Part shown: piece by piece, positions 1-8,613 of the stretch | How positions within the stretch are numbered: position 1 is the stretch's first letter | Layout: each line of letters opens with the position of its first letter | Source: VXOZ01 sp965220045 | Lineage (GTDB): Bacteria; Chloroflexota; UBA11872; VXOZ01 | DNA: 64,000 bases | Reading direction: 5' to 3' | Assembly (NCBI GenBank): GCA_965220045.1 | Contig: OZ244803.1 | Location: 3,038,001 to 3,102,000 of the forward strand | Translations under genes and position numbers: made by a program | The notes under the pieces: generated by a model | Database searches by the model: none | What the model was told of the DNA's origin: nothing | What the model saw: only the letters and a program-made list of their open reading frames with translations

Positions 1-655
1 GTAGCCGGTTCATCGCATCCCCATGCGTTTCCAAACTGCCGTCGGCGTGGATGTGCGCCACAGCTACGCCGCGCTTTGCCAGCGTTTGGCCGATCAACAG
101 CGTGCGGTGGCAGTCCAACGGCTCTTTCTCGCTGCACATCAGGGCCAGGCGCTGCGCCGGGGGAGCAGCCGTTCGTCCTTCAACACGATCAGCAGCCATT
201 CGTCCTTCAACACACTCAGTAGCCGTTCGTCCTTCAGCACCTTCAGCAGCCATTCGTCCTTCAACACCTTCAGCAGCCGTTCGTCCTTCAGCAGCCGTTC
301 GTCCTGAGCTCGTCGAAGGATGAACGGCTGCTGCATCCAAGACGTACTCGAAACCTTCCTTAAACGCAGCAGTTGCCGCCAGCTTGTCATACATCACGCG
401 CCCATCATCGTCGTAGAAGGCACGTTCCGCCGGTTGGCCGCCAAGCTCTTTGCCCAGAAAGGAGTAGCGAATGCCTGCTTCCTCCAAGAATTCTGCCAAG
501 TGTTCCTTGTTGAAATGAGGTAGATAGCGGCTATACGGCGCCGAGCGCACGTCCACCACCACGTTCACGCCGTGCTGCCGCAGCAGCGCTGCGAATGTGT
601 CGGGCGCGTGATTGGAATGTCCGATGGTGACCACCGGGCAGCTTTCTGCGCTCAC
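1..655 (-). CDS. DUF488 family protein with in-frame repeat insertion (3' end cut by window)
   Basis: The GTG start at 655 has an in-frame TGA two codons upstream and a GGAG box about 9 nt away, so the start is well fixed. The N-terminus reads VTIGHSNHAPDTF, followed by VDVRSAPYSRYLPHFN, YSFLGKELGGQP and later ALMCSEKEPLDCHR. These are the conserved blocks of DUF488 proteins. About 54 low-complexity residues (rich in GRTAAEG-like repeats) interrupt the fold between the F-x-x-G helix and the CSEKEPLDCHR strand. They correspond to the repeat at 164-334. The family's biochemical role is not established. The neighbouring dual-OB gene is a common partner. The reading frame runs off the left edge of the window. 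Confidence 0.85.
   Translation of the reverse strand, partial: MSAESCPVVTIGHSNHAPDTFAALLRQHGVNVVVDVRSAPYSRYLPHFNKEHLAEFLEEAGIRYSFLGKELGGQPAERAFYDDDGRVMYDKLAATAAFKEGFEYVLDAAAVHPSTSSGRTAAEGRTAAEGVEGRMAAEGAEGRTATECVEGRMAADRVEGRTAAPPAQRLALMCSEKEPLDCHRTLLIGQTLAKRGVAVAHIHADGSLETHGDAMNRL
164..334. repeat. 27-bp tandem repeat grown from a C-family palindrome, inside the DUF488 gene
   Basis: Four 27-bp units begin at 164, 191, 218 and 245 (each starting AGCAGCC or AGTAGCC followed by A/GTTCGTCCTTC). An 18-bp unit follows at 272. A full hairpin lies at 290-333, with arms AGCAGCCGTTCGTCCT and its near-perfect complement around a loop containing GAGCTCGTCGA. All periods are multiples of 9 bp, so the host reading frame is kept and no stop codon arises on the coding strand. 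Confidence 0.9.
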
Positions 656-726
656 GTTTCATTTCTCCACAACGTTCCGACATGGGGCGTGTGCTGCGCC
701 GCCATGGGCTTGGACTCTTCCCTTTG

Positions 727-1413
727 CTAAAGCTCGATGATGGCCGCGACGAGCTTGTAGGCGTGCCCCTGGTACGGCTCACCTAAGCTCACGGTCAGGT
801 AACAATCGCCCAGCGCGTAGGTGTCGTTCGGCCGGTTCAAGTAGGTTTCTTCATAGATGGGATCGGTGACCCAAAGCCGATACTCTTCTCCAGCATACCG
901 GAATTGCGCTTTGATCCGCCGCCTGAAGTTCCCCTGTGCCACTCTCGGCGCGACTACGTCAAGTTCCAGCGCACCAACGCGAATGAGCCGCAACGAACTA
1001 GCCAGCGACAGGGCGCGTGCCACCGGCAAACAGTCATTGCGACCGTGTTGGGTGCTGAGACCGTTGAACCAAAGCGGTCCCGGTGGATCTGCAAGCCGCG
1101 CAAGTGCCTGCGCCTCGAGGCGGCGCACTTTTCGCCAGCGACGCTGCGGGTCCAGCAGCCAGTTTTCCTTTTGGTGGCCTCTCGGATGCGCTGTCAGCAC
1201 GGGCAGATCGATGACGTCAAGCAGACGCGGTTCGCTGCCGTCTTGGTACTGCCGCTCGCCTGCGCTCACCGCCTCGTCCGCGCGGTCGCTGACGGGTCGT
1301 ACCCAGCCGCCGAATCGACCGTCCGCCAGGGCCTCCTTGCCCGCAATGCAACGGTCGCCCACCTTGCGCGAGTTCGCAAGGCACACGATCCGCTTGATAT
1401 GGGCGTCAGCCAT
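727..1413 (-). CDS. Dual OB domain-type protein next to DUF488
   Basis: 228 residues from MADAHIKRIVCLANSRK, taken as the start because the upstream extension is shadow sequence. Conserved-looking parts are the N-terminal IVCLANSRK, KVGDRCIAG and GGWVRPVS, the central LLDVIDLPV, and the C-terminal LWVTDP and LTVSLGEPY. From memory of the family this is the dual OB-fold protein often encoded beside DUF488. The function is unknown, though OB folds would suit binding of nucleic acid or nucleotide. It reads in the same direction as DUF488, 71 nt upstream of it, so the two probably share a transcript. Confidence 0.7.
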   Translation of the reverse strand: MADAHIKRIVCLANSRKVGDRCIAGKEALADGRFGGWVRPVSDRADEAVSAGERQYQDGSEPRLLDVIDLPVLTAHPRGHQKENWLLDPQRRWRKVRRLEAQALARLADPPGPLWFNGLSTQHGRNDCLPVARALSLASSLRLIRVGALELDVVAPRVAQGNFRRRIKAQFRYAGEEYRLWVTDPIYEETYLNRPNDTYALGDCYLTVSLGEPYQGHAYKLVAAIIEL

Positions 1414-1436
1414 GGTCGTTGCTTGTGCACCGCCGC

Positions 1437-1757
1437 CTAGTACGTGGGCGGTGCGTAGACGTTGAGCGTGCGCAGGGGTTCGTCGCCGGTGCAGCGCAGT
1501 TCGTGGGGATCGCCGGCGTCGATGATGAGGACGTCGCCGGGGGCGAGCGGGTCGGTCTGGTCGCGCACGGTAGCCTCGCCGTGACCGGAGACGACGTAGA
1601 CGACTTGATCGGATTCCGGATGGTCGCTGGCGTGCAGGCCGCCGGTCCTTTCGCCGGGTCCAAGAATCAAAACGCCAACCTGGCTCTGTGCCGTGCCGGC
1701 CACGATGCGAAACAACGATTCCTCGGCAAGCACGGGCGCGACGTTGAGCGGCTTCAT
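1437..1757 (-). CDS. Small cupin-domain protein
   Basis: 106 residues from ATG at 1757, preceded by a strong GGAGGTGG site. A longer reading from TTG at 1781 lacks a ribosome site. The sequence forms a single cupin barrel: GLHASDHPESDQVVYVVSGHGEATVRD carries cupin motif 1 and PGDVLIIDAGDPHELRCTG carries motif 2. Histidines in both motifs suggest a bound metal. The substrate cannot be inferred. It lies 23 nt upstream of the dual-OB gene on the same strand and may be its operon leader. Confidence 0.8.
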   Translation of the reverse strand: MKPLNVAPVLAEESLFRIVAGTAQSQVGVLILGPGERTGGLHASDHPESDQVVYVVSGHGEATVRDQTDPLAPGDVLIIDAGDPHELRCTGDEPLRTLNVYAPPTY

Positions 1758-2013
1758 ACTCCACCTCCGCGAGAGTGACAAAGTTTAAGTAGATCTTAGC
1801 GTACCTTGAACGGACGCGTGGAGCAGCAACGGCTTGGAAGGAGAGAATACACGCTTCCTCGTCGGTCGCTGCACGCTGGCTTCGATGGAAAGAGAACCGA
1901 TCGCGTGTCTACGAGCTGAGACTGCTCAGCGTTCCCTGCGCGTGGCACACCGAGAGGCGTGGTCACCAAAGATCTGTCCGGCGTCCGGCTTATGGGGAGT
2001 CGCGAACAGCCGG

Positions 2014-3270
2014 TCAGTCCGCGCGCTGGAAGACGAGGGTCGCGTTGTGGTCGCCAAAGCCGAAGGAGTTGGAGAGCACAAATTCCAGCGGAGCGTCTAT
2101 CGAATCGCCAAGTACGTAGTTGATACCGGCGCAGTCGGGGTCGATGGTCTCGGTATTGATCGTCCCCGGGACCTTCTGCTCCTCCAGCATCTTGACGCAA
2201 GCAACCGCCTCGAACGAACCCGCGGCCGCGAGCATGTGGCCGGTGCTGGACTTGGTCGCAGAGACGAACGGCCTGTCCCCAAACATCTCGCGCAGGGCCA
2301 TCGCTTCCACGCGGTCGCCGATCACAGTTGACGTCATGTGCGGGTTGATGGCGCCGATATCCGAGGGCGCCACATTTGCCATCTCCAGCGCGATCTTCAT
2401 CGTCTGCACCTGGCCGTCGCCGTCGGGTTCGGTGCGCCCGCCGGTGCCGTTTGTGCAGCCGTAGCCCACAAGATAGGCCAGGATGGGGGCGCCGCGGGCC
2501 TTGGCGTCGGCTTCGCGCTCCAGAATCATGGCCGCTCCGCCTTCGCCCATCACGAAGCCGTCGCGGTCGATGTCGGCCGGGCGGCTGGCGTGTTTGGGGT
2601 CATCGTTGCGGCGGCTCATGGGCCCGCCGCGGGCGGCGAAGACTGCCGTCACCGTCGGCACCACCACGCCGTCGGAACCGCAAGCGACCATCACGTCGGC
2701 GCGTCCGGTATGCAGCATCCACATGGCCTCGCCCATGGCAATGGTGCCGGTGGCGCAGGCGACGGAGGGCGTGTAGTTGGGTCCGCGCGCGTGAAACGCC
2801 GCCGCAATGAGCGCGGTGGCGGCGTTGGGCATGATGCGCAACACTTCGCTGGGCAGAAACGTCCTGAACTCACCCCGCCCCGTTCGCTGCGAAGCCGATT
2901 CCACGTTGGTCACACCGCCGAGACAGTTGCCGGATACCACGCCGCAACGGAATTGCAGTTCTTCCGGCAAGGGCAGCGGAAAGCCGGACTGGGCCAGGGC
3001 TTCCAAGGCCGCGGCCAGCGCATACTGGTGCGTGCGGTCCTGGCGGCGCGCGTCATTGTAGATGCGGCGGGGCAGCCCTTTGAAGACGAGGTTTGGGTCG
3101 AATCCGCCTACCTCGCCGGAGATTTGTACCGGGAAGTCAGAGGCATCGAAGCCGGCGGTGTGATCAATGCCGGAAACTCCCGCGCAGAGGTTTTCCCAGG
3201 ACTCCGCAACGCTTTCCCCCAACGGGGTCACCGCCCCAATTCCGGTTACCGCAATGCGCGTGTATTGCAC
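2014..3270 (-). CDS. fabF: Beta-ketoacyl-ACP synthase II
   Basis: 418 residues, the usual FabF length. It condenses malonyl-ACP with a growing acyl-ACP in cytosolic type II fatty-acid synthesis. The nucleophile is Cys172 in VACATGTIAMGEA. The two catalytic histidines are His311 (INPHMTSTVIGD, where the usual sequence is NAHGTST) and His345 (SSTGHMLAAAGS), with Lys340 beside the latter. The Pro-His-Met at the first histidine loop is a small departure from the Ala-His-Gly norm, so a paralogue with modified specificity is possible. No other fab genes lie beside it. Confidence 0.93.
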   Translation of the reverse strand: MQYTRIAVTGIGAVTPLGESVAESWENLCAGVSGIDHTAGFDASDFPVQISGEVGGFDPNLVFKGLPRRIYNDARRQDRTHQYALAAALEALAQSGFPLPLPEELQFRCGVVSGNCLGGVTNVESASQRTGRGEFRTFLPSEVLRIMPNAATALIAAAFHARGPNYTPSVACATGTIAMGEAMWMLHTGRADVMVACGSDGVVVPTVTAVFAARGGPMSRRNDDPKHASRPADIDRDGFVMGEGGAAMILEREADAKARGAPILAYLVGYGCTNGTGGRTEPDGDGQVQTMKIALEMANVAPSDIGAINPHMTSTVIGDRVEAMALREMFGDRPFVSATKSSTGHMLAAAGSFEAVACVKMLEEQKVPGTINTETIDPDCAGINYVLGDSIDAPLEFVLSNSFGFGDHNATLVFQRAD

Positions 3271-3418
3271 CTGCTTCTCACTCTTCCATGCTGCGACAGC
3301 GAACCTCTACCGGTTCCCACGACGGCGGGTCGCGCATGCCGTCAGATCAGGACAACCCGACCCGCTTAATGCTACCCACATTATACGCGTCCGCGCAATT
3401 CCGTCGTAGCACTCAGCG

Positions 3419-5779
3419 CTACACCGGGAAGCGGGAGAACTCTTCGTCCTTCTCGTCGGCGGTTTCCGCGTCATCATCCAGGTCAAAGGGCGGGTCTTCG
3501 CCGTCCTCTTCCAGCAGGTCGCCGGCGGAGACAAGCACGTGGCGCACGCGGCCCAGGCCTTCCGGCGCGGTAACGATGCCACGCTCCTCCAGCGTATCGA
3601 GAATGCGGTTCGCCTTCGTCGCGCCGATGCCGAGCTGGCGCTGCAGGAAGGACGCCGAGGCATTGTCGTACTGGCAGACCAGCCGGATTGCCTGCCGCAC
3701 CAGGTCGTCGTCCTTGTTCTCCTGGTGGTTGGCCACGGCTTCCTCGAAGGACTTTTCCGGAACGTACTCCGGCGCGCCCTGATCACGCCAGAACTGCACG
3801 ATGCGGGCAATCTCGTCATCGTAGACATATGTGCCCTGGATACGGGTGAGGCGGGTGGCCTCTTTCGGCGCAAAGAGCATGTCGCCCTGGCCGATGAGTT
3901 TCTCCGCGCCCGCGCCATCGAGAATCGTACGCGAATCGGCCTGCGAACTGACCGCAAAGGCGATGCGGCACGGGAAGTTGGCCTTGATGAGGCCCGTGAG
4001 CACGTCCACCGACGGGCGCTGGGTCGAAACCACGAGATGGATGCCGACGGCACGCGCCATCTGCGCCAGGCGGCAGAGGTATTTTTCCACGTCGCCGGCC
4101 GCCGTCATCATGAGGTCGGCGAGCTCGTCAATCAATATGACGAGGTAGTGCATCGGCTCCTCACCGGCCTCTTGTTTGGCAGCGTTGTAAGTCTGGATGT
4201 TGCGGAAGCCCTCCTGTGCCAGCACCTTGTAGCGCCGCGTCATTTCATCGGCGGCCCACATGAGCGTCGGCACCACCTCGTCCAGGTCGGTGATGACAGG
4301 ACGCAGCAGGTGCGGGATATCGCTGTAGCCAATCATCTCCACCATCTTGGGATCGACAACCAGGAAGCGCAGCGTCTCCGGCGTGTGCTGCATGAGCAGC
4401 GAGCAGATGATGGCGTTCACGCACGCCGACTTGCCCGATCCCGTGGAGCCCGCAATGAGCAGGTGCGGCATGGTGGCGAGGTCGGTGACCCGCGCGTCGT
4501 TGGCAACGTCGCGGCCCAACGCCAGCGGCAGCGTGCCTTCATGCTTGGCAAAGGCGGGGTCGCTCATGAACTCCCGCATGGTGACGATGGTGGTGTTCTG
4601 GTTGGGAATCTCGATGCCGACGAACGGAAAGCCGGGCACCGGCGCTTCGATACGCACGCTCGTCGCAGCCAATGCCAAGGCCATGTCGTTCGCCAGGTTT
4701 ACGACGCGGCTTACTTTTACGCCCTGGCCCAGAGTCAGGCGGTACTGGGTGACGGCGGGGCCGCGGATGGCTTCGGCAACCTCCGCAATCACCTTGAAGC
4801 TGCGCAATGCTTCCTCGATGATGAGCGCCCGTTGCTCGATTTCCTCGGTGGCTTCCTGCGCGTCTTCGGTAGACGCGGCGGGCGTGAGCAGCTCAGGCGG
4901 CGGCAGTTGCCAGCGCGGCGGGGCGTCTGCTGCGTCGGCGTCCGTAGCTGCGGCCACGTCCGTTATGGCCGGTTCGCCTTCAGCCGTCGTTTCCGTGGCT
5001 TCGGCGGCGGCGGCCGCATCCGACGTCGCCGTGTCCAACCGGCCATTGTCGTTATTGGCGGTGTCATTCGCGGGAGGAACATTCGAGGCCACCCGCACCG
5101 CGAGCGTACGGGGCTGTGGCTTCTCGACTTTCTCGGGCTCCGGCGCACTTTCGCGCTTACGCTGGTAGGCGCCGCTCGCAAGCCCGAAGAGCAGCTTGCT
5201 ACCTCTCCCCGCAAGACGCACTAGGTACCACACACCGACCAGCACCGCGCGAATGCGGCCCAACGAGATTGAGAAGGAAACGATCGTAGTGATGATGAGC
5301 ACGGCGAAGAGCACAATGACCGCGCCCGCGAATCCCAGCGCAGTCGTGAGCGGCGCGAGAATCTGCAGCCCGACGGCGCCGCCCACCGGGTACTCTACGG
5401 CCATTTCCGGCGGGCCCGCTATCGCCTGCCCAAAGGCCGTGGCAACAAGCACGAGTACCGTCAACGCGGTCAGGGTCTCCCAGCGAACGTAGCGTTCCTG
5501 CGTGATGCCGTCCCGGATGAGTTGGACACCCAACACGATGGAGGCCAGCGCGGGCAACGGCGCCATCCAGCCAAAGAGGAAGACGAGCAATTCGTTCCAC
5601 AAGCCGCTCACCGTGCCGCTCGGCGAAAGCAGCGCAATCACCGAAAGCAAGCCGATGAGAATGTTCAGGACGCCGAAAACTTCGCGCCGCAACGGCGACG
5701 GCAGGCGCACCGCGGGGAGCGGCAGGCCGGAGCGGTTGGAAGACGATTTCTGCTTGGCGGTGCTACGACGGGTTGCCAT
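3419..5779 (-). CDS. ftsK: DNA translocase FtsK/SpoIIIE
   Basis: 786 residues from ATG at 5779, chosen because GAGGAG lies 7 nt upstream. Four hydrophobic membrane segments occupy roughly residues 34-175. An Ala/Thr/Asp-rich linker follows (about 210-300), then the motor with Walker A GSTGSGKSACVN near residue 445 and Walker B VILIDELADLMM. The C-terminal winged-helix gamma domain (VRQAIRLVCQYDNASASFLQRQLGIG) normally reads KOPS-like DNA signals. The protein pumps chromosomal DNA through the closing septum. Its length and order are canonical, and it is monocistronic here. Confidence 0.97.
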   Translation of the reverse strand: MATRRSTAKQKSSSNRSGLPLPAVRLPSPLRREVFGVLNILIGLLSVIALLSPSGTVSGLWNELLVFLFGWMAPLPALASIVLGVQLIRDGITQERYVRWETLTALTVLVLVATAFGQAIAGPPEMAVEYPVGGAVGLQILAPLTTALGFAGAVIVLFAVLIITTIVSFSISLGRIRAVLVGVWYLVRLAGRGSKLLFGLASGAYQRKRESAPEPEKVEKPQPRTLAVRVASNVPPANDTANNDNGRLDTATSDAAAAAEATETTAEGEPAITDVAAATDADAADAPPRWQLPPPELLTPAASTEDAQEATEEIEQRALIIEEALRSFKVIAEVAEAIRGPAVTQYRLTLGQGVKVSRVVNLANDMALALAATSVRIEAPVPGFPFVGIEIPNQNTTIVTMREFMSDPAFAKHEGTLPLALGRDVANDARVTDLATMPHLLIAGSTGSGKSACVNAIICSLLMQHTPETLRFLVVDPKMVEMIGYSDIPHLLRPVITDLDEVVPTLMWAADEMTRRYKVLAQEGFRNIQTYNAAKQEAGEEPMHYLVILIDELADLMMTAAGDVEKYLCRLAQMARAVGIHLVVSTQRPSVDVLTGLIKANFPCRIAFAVSSQADSRTILDGAGAEKLIGQGDMLFAPKEATRLTRIQGTYVYDDEIARIVQFWRDQGAPEYVPEKSFEEAVANHQENKDDDLVRQAIRLVCQYDNASASFLQRQLGIGATKANRILDTLEERGIVTAPEGLGRVRHVLVSAGDLLEEDGEDPPFDLDDDAETADEKDEEFSRFPV

Positions 5780-6220
5780 GAGTTGACTCCTCGTGGCGAG
5801 CGGCAAGAGACGAGTACGAATATGTGAAGAGGTTGAGAGCTAAGATTAGCCAAGGAATCTATCGAAAAGGGAGACAGAGTACAGGCAAGCCCTATGCCGG
5901 CATTCATTGCATGGGCTCACTATTCTCTGCAAACCTGCCCTGCGACCCTTCGACAAGCCTGTACTGAGCCTGTCGAAGTGCTCAGGACAGGCAGGCTCAG
6001 AGCCTGCCCCGTACGTGATACGGAGGCGAACGAAATGCCCGTTCGTGATACGGGGGCGAACGAAATACCCTTATGTGATACTGGGGCGAACGAAATATCC
6101 GTTAGTGATACGGGCACGAACGAAATACTCGTTCGTGATACGGGGGCAGACGAAATACCCGTTCGTGCTGAGCTTGTCGAAGCACAAATCGACACGGCAA
6201 GCTGAGAAAAGTGATAGCTT
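5780..6220. repeat. Gap with C palindrome and 30-bp tandem array
   Basis: No gene is seen in these 441 bases. A C-family palindrome lies at 5946-5980 (CTTCGACA ... TGTCGAAG arms). Five 30-bp units follow at 6015-6164, each starting GTGATACGG or a close variant and containing GCGAACGAAAT. A C-type half element (GTGCTGAGCTTGTCGAAGCA) follows at 6165. The array stays open in several frames only because its period is divisible by three. The short reading frames over it are not taken as genes. Confidence 0.85.
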
Positions 6221-7879
6221 CTAGACTTCGGTCACAACGGGGAGGATCATCGGTCTGCGGCGGGTTTCCGCATAGAGGAACGAGGAAACCACATCGCGGA
6301 TCCGTTCTTGGACTTGGCGAATCTCGGCGCGGGGGCCGAGATCGGTTTCCAGACTATTATACAAGCGGTCGCGGGCTTTTTCAATCAGCATTTCCAGGCC
6401 CTCCTGCATGAAACCCCGGGAGATGATGTCGGGCCCCGCGAACACGTGCCCGGTCTCCCGATCTATCGCCACGACCACGATGAAGATGCCGTCCTGAGAG
6501 AGGTGCTGGCGGTCGCGCAGGACGCTATCGCTAACGTCGCCCACGCCGAGGCCGTCCACATACACGTACCCCGCTTGCGCCCGGCCCACTTTGCGAATGT
6601 CGGTCTGGCTGAGCTCGATGATGTCGCCGTCTTCCGCGACGATGATGTTCTCGGTGTCCACGCCGAGTTCGCCGGCCAGGCGCGCGTGGTGCATGAGGTG
6701 CTGGTAGCCGCCGTGGATGGGAATGAACGCTTCGGGACGCAAAATGCTCAGGAGCGTCTTGAGCTCTTCTTGTGCGCCGTGACCCGAGACATGGACGTTT
6801 GCCACCCGGTCGTAGAGGACGTCCGCGCCCTGGCGAAAGAGCTTGTCGATGGTCTTGCCCACCAGTGCTTCATTGCCCGGTATGGGGCTCGCCGAAATGA
6901 TGACGGTGTCGTCGGTTTCCACGTTGATCTGGCGGTGGTCGCGGTTCGCGATGCGGCCCAGGGCGGAGGTCGGCTCGCCCTGGCTGCCCGTGGTGATGAT
7001 GACGACCTCTTCCTTGTTGAACTCATGCAGCCGGTCGGGGCGCACGAGCATGTTCGCCGGCACGTCCAGGTACCCCAACTGCATGGCCATGTTTACGTTC
7101 TGCACCATGTTGCGGCCGGTGACGCAGATGAGACGGTCAAATTCGTCGGCGGTGTCCACCACCTGCTGGACGCGCGAAATCAGCGAAGCAAACGTCGTTA
7201 CGATGATGCGCCCGCGCGCTTCGGAAAAGACCTCCGCAAAGCAGTCGTAGATCACCCGCTCGGACGGCGTGTAGCCTGGCCTGTCGGCGCGGGTGCTATC
7301 GGAGAGCAGCAGCCGCACGCCTTCCTGGGCGTATTTCGCCAGCCGCCATATATCGGAGAGTTCGCTGTCCACCGGCGTATAGTCAAATTTGAAATCGCCG
7401 GAGTGCACCACCAGGCCGACGGGCGTATAGATGGCCATGCCCACGCCGTCGGGGATGCTGTGGCACATGTGGAAGAACTCGAAGCGGAAGGGGCCGAGCG
7501 TGATCTGGTCGCCGGGGGCGATCTCACGCAGTCTGACCTGTTCCTCGAGGCCGTGCTCCTTGAGCTTGACCTCCAGCAGACCAAGCGTGAGTCGCGTGCC
7601 GTAGATGGGCGCGTTGATCGAGCGCAGAAAGTAGGGCAGCGAGCCGGTGTGGTCTTCGTGCCCGTGGGTGATGATGATGGCCTGGATGCGGTCCCGCTTG
7701 TCTTCCAGATACGAGATATCGGGAATTACCAGGTCGATGCCCAGCATCTCGTCTTCGGGAAACATGACGCCGGCGTCGATGAGGACGACGTCGTCGCCGT
7801 ACTCCAGCACCATGCAGTTCTTGGCAATTTCGCCCAAGCCGCCCAGGGGGATGATGCGTAGCTTCTTGTCTTCAGACAT
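6221..7879 (-). CDS. rnj: Ribonuclease J
   Basis: 552 residues, full length for RNase J, the metallo-beta-lactamase/beta-CASP 5' exo- and endoribonuclease that turns over mRNA in bacteria lacking RNase E. The zinc-binding motif THGHEDHTG lies at residues 71-79, with further metal ligands in HSGDFKFDY. The beta-CASP block includes TGSQGEPTSALGRIA. VSGHGAQEELK and IPIHGGYQHL complete the active site. The C-terminal oligomerisation domain (VGDVSDSVLRDRQHLSQDG onward) is intact. It stands alone between repeat-filled gaps. Confidence 0.97.
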   Translation of the reverse strand: MSEDKKLRIIPLGGLGEIAKNCMVLEYGDDVVLIDAGVMFPEDEMLGIDLVIPDISYLEDKRDRIQAIIITHGHEDHTGSLPYFLRSINAPIYGTRLTLGLLEVKLKEHGLEEQVRLREIAPGDQITLGPFRFEFFHMCHSIPDGVGMAIYTPVGLVVHSGDFKFDYTPVDSELSDIWRLAKYAQEGVRLLLSDSTRADRPGYTPSERVIYDCFAEVFSEARGRIIVTTFASLISRVQQVVDTADEFDRLICVTGRNMVQNVNMAMQLGYLDVPANMLVRPDRLHEFNKEEVVIITTGSQGEPTSALGRIANRDHRQINVETDDTVIISASPIPGNEALVGKTIDKLFRQGADVLYDRVANVHVSGHGAQEELKTLLSILRPEAFIPIHGGYQHLMHHARLAGELGVDTENIIVAEDGDIIELSQTDIRKVGRAQAGYVYVDGLGVGDVSDSVLRDRQHLSQDGIFIVVVAIDRETGHVFAGPDIISRGFMQEGLEMLIEKARDRLYNSLETDLGPRAEIRQVQERIRDVVSSFLYAETRRRPMILPVVTEV

Positions 7880-8613
7880 AAGGTGGGAGTATGTGTGCCG
7901 AGGTTATCTGTATAGGGAGGCCCAGGGTCGGGTACGTTTGATTGGGTCCGTCGTGCGGCCCACCATCATGATGGACTTGCCGGTGCGGTGCGTCAAGGAA
8001 CTGCGATCGCTTTGAGCAGGTGCGGTACCGGCCGCGCTGATCTGGCGTTCTGCCACGGCGCTGGGTACCATGGAGAACGTGGCATGGTGGTGGGCACTCT
8101 GTCGGGTGATCTCCGCGGATGCGACGTGCAGCCTAGCCGTCTCTCCGTCTTGCGCCGGAGGCCAGGGTTAGAATGGTAGGAATGAAGATGGATTCCCGCG
8201 TGCGCGGGAATGGCGAACAAAGGGGCGCCTTCCTCGCAAGCCGTAGCGCGGGGGCTTGTCCCCCGCATCCTGGCTGCAGGGGAAGCGAAAGCAGACGCCG
8301 CCCTGCCCAATCGCACCCGAACCGGTTGTAACCACGAATCGTGTACTGAGTAGGCTCTGAGCATTTCGGCAGGCTCAGTTCCGGATTGTCGAAGAGTGAA
8401 CGACATTCGCGCGACGTGGAGCTTACCTGCCAATCCGGCGCGTGCCGGAGTCCAGGAGCGTCGCTGAACTTCAGCACATGAATGTACCAAAGGGAACCAC
8501 AGAAGAGATAGAGTCCGCGCGCCCCGCGGGGGGCGAGTATTAGCGGGAACGACGACCAGTATGACGTAGCGGGGATGCGTTTCCCCGCCAGCAAGGAGAG
8601 TGTGGAGTAATCC
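7880..8613. other. Intergenic region with A and B palindromes upstream of leuB
   Basis: No gene is recognised in these 734 bases, which lie between divergent rnj and leuB. An A element lies at 8185-8212 (GATTCCCGCGTGCGCGGGAAT) and a B element at 8243-8266. A degenerate C-like stretch (GGCTCAG ... GTCGAAGAGTGAACG) follows near 8360-8400. I looked for a T-box or leucine attenuator before leuB and saw no AGGGTGGAACCGCG motif or run of leucine codons. Confidence 0.6.

Noticed and set aside
23..323. Plus-strand frames of 90-94 codons at the left edge
   Set aside because: They are antisense shadows of the DUF488 gene and consist largely of the 27-bp repeat; the minus-strand frame has the family motifs and a ribosome site.
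5894..6224. Three overlapping frames of about 90-105 codons over 5894-6224
   Set aside because: They are open only because the 30-bp array has no stop codons and its period is divisible by three; no ribosome site or non-repeat protein sequence exists.
8330..8613. T-box or attenuator before leuB
   Set aside because: No T-box consensus, leader peptide with leucine codons or terminator/antiterminator pair could be found.
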